Assembly (NCBI GenBank): GCA_036320915.1
Contig: JAXBDG010000021.1
Coordinates: forward strand, 372,001-436,000
Length of the DNA: 64,000 bases
Reading direction: 5' to 3'
From: Linnemannia elongata
Lineage: Eukaryota; Mortierellomycota; Mortierellomycetes; Mortierellales; Mortierellaceae
Shown: piece by piece, positions 44,784-55,543 of the stretch
Layout: each line of letters starts with the position of its first letter
How positions within the stretch are numbered: the first letter of the stretch is position 1
Notes under the pieces: model-generated
The model's input: the letters and a program-made list of their open reading frames with translations, nothing else
Database searches by the model: none
What the model was told of the DNA's origin: nothing
Translations under genes and position numbers: made by a program

Positions 44784-45022
44784 GGTGAAATCGTCGTGAG
44801 AATGCTGAAAGGAATGGAAAGTGTACAGGGGAGAGACAAAAAGTTAAAAGCGAAACCTGCCTCGCCTTTGCACTCGGGCACAGCCGATCAGCCAAGCAGT
44901 CACTAGTATCCGGATGTACGAAGAGAAAGTGCCGTGCCACTTTGCACTTTCACTGTGCCACTCTAAAACCCTCCTCCTCCTTTCTTTCTCCTCTGTCGCC
45001 CTTTTCACTCATCACATTCACA
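44784..45022. promoter_or_regulatory. Divergent promoter, YJU2B-like / Gemin6-like
   Basis: Only 239 bases separate the two ATGs. It includes AGTGCCGTGCCAC and CTGTGCCAC near 44929-44960 (two GTGCCAC copies) and a C/T-rich tract just before the Gemin6-like start. Both promoters must be here. Confidence 0.65.
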
Positions 45023-46224
45023 ATGTCCGAAGAGTGGAAGCTCCATGGGTATACCCTTCGCGAGATCTACAACAGTCTAGGATTCCCCTGCCAGGCTACA
45101 TTAGCTAATGGCAGGACATTCTCGGGACAGCTTTATAATGTCGACCCAGAGACCTTGACGCTCCTTATACTTCAGGCGCCACCAACACCAACACCAACAC
45201 AGGAACAGAGTTCGGGGCAGGCAAAGGATATGATACTAGAGACGAGCGAGCAACAAAACCAACAGCAAGAATGTCCACTGCCTGAAAATGCCAAGAAGCC
45301 CCAGGACCAAGAACCCACACAGACTCAGACTCAGGCACAGGTGTCACCCTCCACAAAACAACACCCTACGCAAGACGCGACTCTCGCTACGACGGGGGGC
45401 ACGCAGAGTGTGCGACCAACTATGGTGGCGATCCGTCAGCATGCGCTCAAGGCCTTTTCCATTGGTAAGTGGAAATCACTTGCAATATTAAGTCGACGAG
45501 AGCATCATGCAACAAACAAACAAAAATCCAAATTTGAAAAAGACGGTCGGGACCCTGACTCAAACAGGGCTGAAGCGCCATCGGGCACGTTTATTTTTCC
45601 ATTAGCACGGACATTAATACATCAAACCTGCTCGATCTTTCTCACTCTTGTTACCATAGACACATCAGCAACAGAGGGCAGTCGCTTGACGATAGAGACT
45701 ATGGAATCCCTAGCAGGTCTACCCTCCCCTCCCAGCATCTCTCCTGTCGATATTGAGTCCCGCAAGCAGAGTATCATCACCATGCTTGACTCGGTAAGTT
45801 TTGTTTAGTTCATCATTTTTACCTTTTTAGCCCCGTCGTTTTTTTTTTTTTTTTTTTTTTTTTTTGTAATCCGCTTTTATGCGATTCTGGAATTCCCAGG
45901 AAAAAAGAAAAAAGAAAGACGAACTAATCCAACGTATCATTATCCGCCTCATCCGTCACTCCCTTTTTTCAAAAATAACCCACTCCTTTATCCTTTCTAT
46001 AGCAACGAATCCCATGGAAGACGACAGGAGGAGAAGGAGAAAGAAAAGAAGAAGGCGAGGTGATCCAGCTGGCGGTAGGCGGTGCAAGAATCAAACCACC
46101 CTACACCACATCGTCTGTTGATTGTCCCAATAAAGTGATTCTCGAGCGGGTCCAAGGGATGATAAGGGAACATGATTTCAACAACAAGAAAGTCATCGCC
46201 ACTTCCTCTTCATCATCTTCTTGA
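45023..46224 (+). CDS. GEMIN6: Gemin6-like SMN-complex protein
   Basis: Three exons, 45023-45464, 45660-45793 and 46003-46224, all in frame, 265 residues. The N-terminal part (EEWKLHGYTLREIYNSLGF, ATLANGRTFSGQLYNVDPET, LTLLIL) fits the Sm/LSm-like fold of Gemin6, with a Gln/Thr/Pro-rich insert in place of a short loop, followed by QSVRPTMVAIRQHALKAFSI. Exon 2 carries ESRKQSIITMLDS and exon 3 VIQLAVGGARIKPPYTTSSV then CPNKVILERVQGMI, which matches the characteristic C-terminal domain of animal Gemin6 (helix, then a strand-PPY-loop-helix). In animals Gemin6 pairs with Gemin7 in the SMN complex that assembles Sm cores on snRNAs in the cytoplasm. The assignment rests on pattern matching; the sequence is divergent. 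It is divergent from the splicing-factor gene. Confidence 0.75.
45840..45865 (+). repeat. Poly-T tract in Gemin6-like intron 2
   Basis: About 26 consecutive T inside the second intron. Confidence 0.9.
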
Positions 46225-47189
46225 CCTCCTGAAAAGAAAAAAAAAAAAAAAAAAAAAAAAAAAGTGATCCGACGATGCCACTTCACTTTGTATCAACACA
46301 GTGGATCATATTTGTTCTGTTGTTAATATTGGCAGTGTACAGTACATGTCCATGTGGGAGGTCGGGACAAAAAAAGCGAGGCAGTATGGGAATAGATCGA
46401 TGAAGAAATAAGGATCCAGGGCGGAGTCATGAGTGGAGGAACTGCAAGGAGCAAGCAGCAAGGAAAACGATGTGTTGGAATAGACTGTTGTTCCAGTCAG
46501 TCCACAGCCTGGAACAAGAAAACAAGACAAAGGAAAGGAAAAGGATGAAAATAAAAGATGTACCTGCTTCTTGTCTTCGTAAGCACCGTTGTTGGTGATC
46601 GCCATTATTCTCAAGCTACGAATGACAGAATGACAGTATGTATACGTATGGTGTGGATTAGGATGATCTTGTTTCCTCTCTTCTTCCTCTTCCACAGAAG
46701 AAGGAAAGAAGGAAAGAAGGAAAGAAAGAAAACAATGATTCACTCTCAGTTGCATTGTGGGTTGTCATCATGCTATGTGATCCCGCAACCTACTTGGACT
46801 AAGATACCGTGGTACACACACAGCCCTAAAAATACCTATTGTCTCGCCCCTCTCCCTTCTTTGACTGTGGCGGTTCACCTGTTCGCATTCGCCACTCCAC
46901 TCTTATTTCTCTTTTAGCATAAAAAAGGAACGTTCTTTCCACTCTTGTCTTCACTCCTCTTTTTCTCTTTTCTTATTCCTTTTCCTTCTTCCTTTTCATA
47001 CCCTCTCCTCTTCTCTTTTCTTTTTTCTTCATCCTTTCCTTTCCTTTCTTCCTTCTCTCACAACTCATTCCTTCATCTTCTCTCTCTCTCTTTCTTTCTT
47101 TCTTTTTCTTCCTTCCTTCCTTTCTCCCCTCTCAAAGAAGCACACACTTTTACTCACTCCCATCTCCAAGTGGACAGGACAACCCAGCC
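46225..47189. other. Intergenic region with a possible tiny minus-strand exon
   Basis: 965 bases between the Gemin6-like stop and PNS1. On the minus strand a well-formed short exon starts at ATG 46603-46605 (MAITNNGAYEDKKQ) and meets a GTACAT donor at about 46563, but no convincing downstream exon was found. The 250 bases before PNS1 are a long C/T tract expected of a strong fungal promoter. Confidence 0.4.
46237..46263 (+). repeat. Poly-A tract
   Basis: About 27 A directly after the Gemin6-like stop codon. Confidence 0.9.
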
Positions 47190-49770
47190 ATGTCCAACTA
47201 CCCGCCACCAAACACAGGCTACTACCCGCCTCAACCTCAACAACAGCCCTATTATGGCGCACAACCACAACCCCAATACGTGCCCCTCCAACAACAGACC
47301 CAATGGGGTCTCCAACCCACTCCTCCTCAGCAACAACAGAACTACTACGCGCCTCAGGGACAACCCATGCCTCCACCCACCTACGATGGCTCCATCAACC
47401 CAGACTCTGGTCTGCCCACCAAATTCAACCCAAAACCAAAATACAATGACCTCTGGGCCGCTATTCTCTTTGCGGTCCAGCTGGCGGGGTTTGTGGTCTT
47501 GAGTTATTTCGCTATTACGAATGCGTTGAAGACTGGGTCGGGTCCTGGAGGTGCCAGGGGTATTGGAAGTTTGTTTTCGACGGGCGGATTGATTACGCTT
47601 TGTATCTCTGTTGGTGTGGGTGCCATCTTTAGTGTGGCCTACTTTTTCTTGACGGTTGCCTTCCCAACCTTCCTCATCAAGGTAAAGTGTACTCATTCAT
47701 GCATTGTGAATGGGATATATGTTTCTGAGTTGCTTGTTTCTTTGTGTATTCCAGTTTCTGTACTCTGACTTGTCCCTGAAGAAGAGTACCTTCTTTCACA
47801 CAGGCTGTCTTTTTATTTTTATTACGCCCCGATCGTCTCCCTAATTTACCGACAAAATTCAACACAGAACTCTCACTCGCTGCAAATAACTAACCTTCAG
47901 CGCTCTTTCTCTCTTTCTCACTAATGTAGGCTACGTTGTTGTTGAGCATCTTGTTGTACTTGGCAGTGGCAGCCTACTACCTGTACCTTCGCATGTGGAT
48001 CATTGGAGGCATCGCCCTTGTCTTTGGAGTCCTCTACGCTTTCATGTGGTTCGCCTGGAAGTCTCGCATCCCCTTTGCCAGGTAAATGCCTATACCCACT
48101 AACAAACGAACATACACAGGAAAACAAGAGCACCATTATCATCAGGAAAACGTTTCCTCCTTCCCCTTCTCTTCTTCCCTGTGCCCCTTCCTCCACCCCT
48201 CGTCCTCCTTATTCATCTCTCCTCCCTCAACCCCAAAAAAAAATCAGGATGGGCGGGTGTCTTGGACATTTGTGTTTCTCCAAGGCACTAGCAGGGATAT
48301 ACTGACACTTGAAAAGGCGCGGGAGTGATATTTCGCATTTGTGTTTGCTTGTACCACAGCCCATATGATGCAACTCATGTTTTGAATTGGCGGAACCTTC
48401 ATCATACCCCTGGTGGTCCTTTTTATGTTTCTCGCTCTCTCAATCTCCCCTTCCTCGTCGGAATATCTTTCGCCTGCATTATTTTCAAAGCTCACAAACA
48501 ACATACCCTTACACCCATACACCATTGGCTCATATTACAACAAGGACTCCATCTCCTCTCTAACCTTCACTAATGCGCTATTTTCATACACGCCTCTAAC
48601 CTCTATGATAACCTGTTTATGTGATAATTATACTCTCTAGTGTGATGTTGAAGACAGTGACCTCGGTCTCGCGCGACTACCCCGCAACCTACGCGGTTTC
48701 GTTCTTGGGCCTCATCACCCAAATCGCCTACAGCATCTACTTCCTCCTCGTCTTTGCTGGTGTCTACGACTACTATTTCAACTCTGGAACCGCCTCTGGA
48801 AACAACCGCTCGGCTTTGTTCTATGTCCTCGTCGTCTTTTCAGTGTTTTCGTTCTACTGGACCTCCCAGGTGCTGTCTAACATTGTTCATACGACCATCT
48901 GTGGAGCCTATGCGACTTATTACTTCATGGCTGGATCCCCACAGGGTATGACCAAGTCACCCACCATCGAGTCCATGAAGCGCGCGTGCACGACTTCCTT
49001 CGGCTCTATCTGCTTTGGATCCCTGATCATTGCGATCATCCAGACGCTGAGGTTTGTTGCGAACATGGCCCGTGGAGACGGAGACGGGATCATGGCATTT
49101 GTCGCGTGCTGCATCGACTGTATCCTCGCCTGTCTCCAAGGAATCGCCGAATTCATCAACAAGTATGCATTCGCCCAAGTCGCTATCTACGGAAAGCCCT
49201 ACATGCAAGCCGCCCGCGACACATGGACCATCATCCAGGACAGGGGTATCGAACAAATCATTAACGATAACCTTATCGGAAACGTCTGGGGCATGGCTGC
49301 CATCTTCTCTGGATTCCTTTCGGGACTGGGTACATACTTGTATCTTCACTTTGCTAAGCCTGCGTTTAACGCCAATGATCAGTTGACGATTGCGTTGGTT
49401 ATTGTGGGCTTTGTGATGGGTCTGCAGATCTGCTTTACGGTCGGTACGGTGATTGACAGTGGAGTGGTCACGACGTTTGTTTGTTTGGCCGAGGACCCTG
49501 CGGCGCTGGCGAGGACCAAGCCCGATTTGTTTGCAAGGATCCAAGCTACCTGGCCCGAGGTCGTTCAGGTAATTTTTTTTTTTTTTTTTTTTCTCTTTCT
49601 TACATGATCCCTAATCCATGACCCACGATCCCATGATCGGTTATTTTCGTTTCAGGGTTTGGAGTATTGCAATTCATTTGAAGTACGGTTTTGGCAAAAG
49701 CAAAATTTAATTAACGTGTTCCTTTTTTTTTGTTCTTCTCCTGTTTGCATAATAGGGTGTTCGCTACTAA
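47190..49770 (+). CDS. PNS1: Choline-transporter-like protein, PNS1/SLC44 family
   Basis: Four exons, 47190-47681, 47930-48081, 48641-49568 and 49756-49770, all in frame, 528 residues. The cytoplasmic N-terminus is Pro/Gln/Tyr-rich (about 85 residues), then KYNDLWAAILFAVQLAGFVVL starts a series of about ten transmembrane segments. Family hallmarks include VSRDYPATYAVSFLGLITQI, SNIVHTTICGAYATYYF, the long loop with SPTIESMKRACTTSFGSICFGSL, and GTVIDSGVVTTFVCLAEDP. SLC44/CTL proteins are plasma-membrane transporters; yeast Pns1 is not itself shown to carry choline. The last exon is tiny (GVRY, stop); an alternative acceptor at about 49656 would give a different tail. The 559-base intron 2 is the longest in the gene. 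Confidence 0.9.
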
Positions 49771-50027
49771 GCCAAAAGCCTAGAGCTAGCTTATCTGAGC
49801 ATCATTCAACGCGCCACGTCAAGTCATCGCTTATTATCTTTGTCGTATCCTCCCCATCTATCCATTCACATACAACCGCCTTCTTCGCCATCTGAACATA
49901 ATAAAAATGAATATACAAAAACAATTTAATGAACTGTTGTGAATAATGAAATAAAAAAATAAAAAAAAAACTATGATACAAGATGGAAAAGTAAAGTAAC
50001 AGGAAGGCAAATGAGGTAAAGAGTAAT

Positions 50028-53000
50028 CTAAGAGAAGGAAGGGATGGAAGAGTGTGCAACAACCCTGCCCGAGATGACCGGTGTGTCCATATCAATACTC
50101 ATCGGCGACAAGATCTGAATCTGCTGCTGCTGCTGATGCTGACCCTGAACTTGCTGAACCTGCTGAGCATGTTGCTGATGCTGATGCTGATGGGGCGGCT
50201 GAGGGGAAGGTGCAACAGCAGGCGGCTGACTCCACTGGAAATAGTCATCATACAACAACGAATTCTGCTGTGTCAAAAGCGGCTGCCGATTATCCTTGGG
50301 CTGCAACTGCAGATCCTGTTGTTGCTGTTGCTGGTGGTGGTGCTGGAGGTACCGGATTAATGAATCAGGTGTGGACTGCATCTCGGCAAAGGCCTCATCT
50401 GACATCATGAAGGAATCCAAACCGGGCGAGATCTGGGTTGTGGTTGGTGGGCTCTTGGAGTCTGTAGGGAGGCGACCCCCTCGGCCGTCTGATCCATTGT
50501 TGACGTCGAGTCCGGGAACTTGTAGTGATGGTGATCCGCTGCTGGTTGTTGTGGTTGAAGAACTACTCACACTCATCGCTTGCTGCTGCTGCTGCTGTGG
50601 CTGTTGCTGCATCCGACTCTGAGTAGCCATAGAACCAGGAGGCAAGTTGTTGATGGTCGTGGGCTGCTGCATAAAGGCATTACCACTGCTGGTCGCAGGG
50701 GCAGCGGGGGTCTGCTCCATCATCATCGGCGTCATCTGGAACGAGCTCGACAAAAAGTTCAAATCTCCGAGTGGCATCGCGAAGTCAAATATCGAATCCA
50801 TGGGCTCCTTCTGCAAATGCGTCGCCGTTTGGTGACTGTAGCTGCTTCCATAGACAAGGGGTGGATAAAAGCCAGGGCTAGAGAATCCTGCTGCCGACGC
50901 CTGATGCTGTGGTTGTGGCTGTTGTTGATGCTGGTAGTGCTGATGCTGCTGTTGGTGCTGGCGGAACTGGCTCATTGGTGTTGGTTGTTGTTGAGCCATG
51001 GTGGGTGGGGGTGCATATCCAGAGGTAAAGCCGCCAGGTGGTCCCAGAGAAAGGGAGGACGTCATCTGAGCCTGAGCTTGTTGCTGTTGGAGTTGCTGCT
51101 GTTGCCTCTGGATAGTCGCGTTCTGTCGCATGTCGATCGACTGTGAAATCGATTCCTGCTGTTGGTGCTGCTGAGCGTACACGTTGAGCAAATGTTGACT
51201 AACATCAGCGGGACGTCCTGCCGCAGTCATCATGGACGCGTTGGGCGCAGACATCACGGGTTGTTGTTGTTGCTGTTGTTGCTGTTGCTGCTGTGCCATC
51301 ATAAAGTTGCCTTGACCAGGCATCGACTGCGGTGGTTGGGCGATGGGTTGGCGATACAACAGATTTCCATCGGCTGCTGACAAGGCATGCGAGCCAGCCT
51401 GTGGAACGGACTGTGCCTGATTGTGGTCCATATTTGGCCAGGGGTTGGTGATTGGGCTGGTCGTGCTGGGAGTGGTGGAGTTGGAACTCGAGTTGGAATT
51501 GGATCGAGGCTTGCGTTGAGAAGCGCGTGGAGGGGTGAATGTCGCTTCGGACTTGCTGACTCTTGCCTGCTTAACAGCCCGTGGGTTCGCCAAATCATCC
51601 GCTTCCGTTGGCCGCTTCTCCGTCGGCGAGACTTCTCCTGACTGTGTCTTATCCTGACCATCCACCTGGGATTCGACAGAGACGCTCGTATTGTCGCTGG
51701 AAGTAGTTGACTGTTGCTGCTGCTGCTGCTGCTGTTTCTGTTGTTGCTCGGCCAAGAGCTTAGCCTTCCACTGACGCTCAAACTCCTGGTTGATTTCCTG
51801 AATCTCGAGTTGGTTCATTCGGATCCGCTGCTCCATCAACTCCTTCTCCTCCATGCCCTGTTCTTTCTCATCCTGGATCGATATCTGCTGAACTTTGCGG
51901 GATTCCTCTGTCGTCTCTGACAACCGACGCTTTTCCTGGTTGGCCTCGTCGATAACCTGCATCTCCGTAGCGCGTCGCCACAAGGCAATCAGACCCGAGT
52001 CACTCTTGAGGAACGAGCTGATTGAGGCCAGCTTGCTGCTGACAACCATCTTGGGTGCCGAAGCGTGTCCCTCCATCACGCCGCCGTGAGCAGCCTCAGC
52101 TTCTGTCCGATCCACCCCAACGCGTCCTTGACGGTCTGCATCCATGATCTTCTCCTTGGCCTTGAGCGCAGTGACCGCACTGTCGGAAGCATAGTCGTGT
52201 AATCCATGAGCATTGTGCGAGACGACTTGAGGGACGACAATAGCACCACTCGCTGCCGAAGAGCTGATCTTGGACTGGATCGAATAGAGGTCGCGAATGA
52301 TGTAGAAGAACTTGTCCGCCATCGCCCAATACGACTTCATGGTCTGCAAAATCTTGACGTGCGTGCTTAGATTCCTCCGCGCTCTTGCCGCAATCACCGG
52401 ATCCGACGCAAATGCGTTCGTAATGTGACTATCAGGTAGAGTAGAAGACTGTCAGTGTTAAATGGAGCGTTGACTTTGAGCAGGAAACCGAAAACATCAG
52501 TTCTCATAACAACAGCAGATCGCAGATACATACATCGTGGCAGTGGTAAAGACAGGATAGGCAAAGAAGGAAGAGATAAAGACGCGGGGAGGGCAGGACT
52601 GGTTGCTAACGAAATCCAAGACCTCAGAGACCTTGCTGGCAGCCTCTGCACACCGTGCAACCGAAGTTTCGACAAAGTTGGAATCTATTGGGAAACTGGC
52701 CTTATCAGCCGCAAGGATGGGTCGGTGGAGTAGGACGACCGATGTGTGATAGATAACGTGCATAAAGACGATCATGCAGCCCTCGCTCTTGTCCTTGACT
52801 CTGGAGGCGTTCTCGACCGAGTAAGAGTGGTGAGGGGGAACGGAGCTCAGCCAGGCATCCAACGCGGCATTGATGACCGAGAACTCGGATCCAGGCTCGT
52901 TGGGTGGAATCGACTTCTTGGCCCTGGGTCGGTTGACGTACTGCGAGACCTTGCCGAGGACAGCCAGGATCCTGATCAGGTAGGCGAAAGAGCTCAACGA

Positions 53001-54819
53001 AGGAACTTTTTGAGAAGAGTTCCCATCGGCAGTCGAATCGCGGCGCTCATTGTCAGAGAGATCCTCGCCAGGCAGGTCGTCCTTGCCCATATCCGTGGCG
53101 GCGGGTTTGCTCGATGGGCCGTCAGATGTGCCTGAATTAAGTTCCTCGTCCTCCTGGAGCATCTCAGTGACGACGGGTCGAGCCTCGTGCCAGGCATTGT
53201 CCTCACTCGGCAACAAGACCTCACAATCTCTCTCGTCCATCATCCTAGGGCGGCCTGAAGAAGACGAGGCAAGGACATCCATGATAAAGCAAGCCCAGAA
53301 AGCCCTTCGACGAGTCTCCCGCATAACCCAGTCGCCCTTGAGGTAAAAGACTGGGCTGCTATCCTCGCGGTTGAGTCCGAGTTCGAGAGCCATTCGAATG
53401 GCCATGCCTCCATACATCCAAGCGCGAGGTCCTCGTGCGGCGCCGTACTCGTACATGGAGAGAAACAAGAGCGCCTGGACGTTGGAGACGGTGGGTATAT
53501 CAATTGAGTCGATGACGGCGCTGCGAACGTTAGTGGCAAAGGGCTCTCCTGCGAGGAAGGCGGGGGTGGTGACGACGTCGGGGTGGTTGGAGAAGCGGGC
53601 GACACCAGCGCAGATGCCGTTGAGGAGGTTGGGCGAGACCTTGCCTTCTCTGTACTGCTTCATGAAGGTATCGGGGTGGATGATGGGGAATTGATAGTAG
53701 ACTGAGTCGAAGAAAAGAGTGATAAGATGGTCGAGGATGTCCTTGCGGGGGATCTCGTCCCTAATGCCGTAGATGGGTCGCTTGGATCTAATATGTGTTC
53801 CTGCAGTGATATTGATGCCAGCAAGCTGTGTGATTGAGGCAGAAGGGGCTGTCTGAAGATCCTGATAGGCTGAGAGAGCAGAGGTGTTGCCAAAGTATCG
53901 GTGATCACCGGTCCGATTATCCGAATGAATGCCATTGTTGTTGGTGGCGTCTGCACCGGGACGGTGACCCGAGGGAGGGTCGAGCATGTCCGGGTCAATG
54001 GCCCCGGGGCCGTGTTGGAGCATCTTTTCCATCTTGTCGAGCCGCTTCTCAAGCAATTCAATGTACCCCTGACGCGGGCCACGCTTCTTTAGTGACGGAA
54101 GATAGGTGCATTGTAACTCCAGCTTTGCGCAGTTTGCACAACTGGGCTTGAGGCCATCTATTGGGGAAAGCGCAGGCAAGAGCGGGGGGAGAAAGAACGG
54201 ACAGAAAAGAGCAAGAGGGAGTCACGAACGTTGTGGGGTTAGGGTCGACGGGCTTGCTTCCGAGGGGTGGAATATTGTTTGGTCATTAGAGAGTTGTGTA
54301 TATGATGTTCGTTGTGTGGTTGAAGGGAGTGAATTAGGGAATCCGATCTTTGCAATTGCGCAATCTCATCCGCTATAGTGTCCAACGGTAGTTATTGTTC
54401 CCGTTGGAAGGCGAAGGAAGGGTGTTGCGTATATGCTTATGTGTTGTTGTGTGTGCGTGTGTGTGTGTGTGTTGCCACCAATTCGTTGACAGAGAAACCA
54501 ATTGATAGAAACAATCAAGGCGTGAAGTCTTACCACACTTGATCTTTTTCTTTCGACAGGGATCGCATGCCTGTGTGAGACGTTTGCGCTTGATGGGCGC
54601 TGATCCGTCTGCTTGCTGTTGCTGGGTATCGTTGTCTTCTTGGTCGTTGTCATTGTCGTTGTCATTGTCGTTGTCGTTGTCCTCTTGGTCGTGGTCGTTA
54701 GTGTCGTCGTGGTCATGGTCGTGGTCGTGGTCGTGGTCGGTGCCAGATTCTGACTCTTGCCGTTGTGCTCGAGAGGGTTGTTGTGGTGGACGGGCCTTGG
54801 TTGCGCTGTGCTTTGCCAT
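50028..54819 (-). CDS. Zn2Cys6 fungal-specific transcription factor
   Basis: Three exons on the minus strand, 54819-54534, 54157-52534 and 52428-50028, all in frame, 1,436 residues. Residues 26-65 are an unusual His/Asp and Asn/Asp repeat (DHDHDHDHD, DNDNDNDND). The zinc cluster ACDPCRKKKIKC then DGLKPSCANCAKLELQC has perfect C-X2-C-X6-C-X6-C-X2-C-X6-C spacing (Cys 85, 88, 95, 102, 105, 112); intron 1 falls directly after the third Cys. A coiled-coil dimerisation helix (GYIELLEKRLDKMEKML) follows, then a fungal_trans regulatory domain (about 190-560) with FFDSVYYQFPIIHPDTFMKQ and GGMAIRMALELGLNREDSS. Residues 640-1436 are Gln/Pro/Ser-rich, with several poly-Gln runs, likely activation or condensate segments. 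It acts in the nucleus; target genes are unknown. Confidence 0.9.
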
Positions 54820-55504
54820 TATGTATGGGTTTGAGTGCTGTTGTTGGCTGTTGTCGTGGTAAGGGTGCGGTTGTTGGTTTCTTTTGTTGTTGACACTTGA
54901 GACAGAGACAGAGACAGAGTTGCACGGTACGAGCGAATGAAAAAAGGGGGGCAGGTGAAAGCTTATTCCTGTGGACCAATTCTCCACTCGTGGCGATAAC
55001 TGACTACCAGTGGAAGAGGGTGGTGTTGTTGTCGTTGGTGTTGTTGGTTGCTTTAATGGTTGGATGGGTATGTGTGTGTGTGTCGTGTGGAAGGTAGGGT
55101 TGTGGTCGTAGTACGTAGAAAGAGTGAGAGCGAGAAAGATAAGACAGAAAATAATAAGTGTAAAAAAGGTAGAAAATAGAACAACGGCAGACGGTGGATA
55201 TAAACAAAGTTGAGTTGGTCGTCGTTAAACTAGGGAGGGAGGAGAAGAGTGAGCGAATGAACAGGAGTGGATGGAGTAATGAGATTCGTTCAGTGAAGAG
55301 TGAAGAAGAAGAAGAAGAAGAAAAAGAACGGCTGTTATGATGAGAGGAAGGTGAGGAAGTGAGTATGAATAGAACTGATATGTACAGCCCTGCCGCGAGT
55401 AGAGGGTGGGAGAGTATGGGTGGATAAAAGAATGGTAAGGGAGATTGTAGGAAGAAGGTGAAGAGAAGAAGAGGAAGGAAAATAAAAAAGATAAGTGAGC
55501 AAAT

Positions 55505-55543
<39 letters not shown>

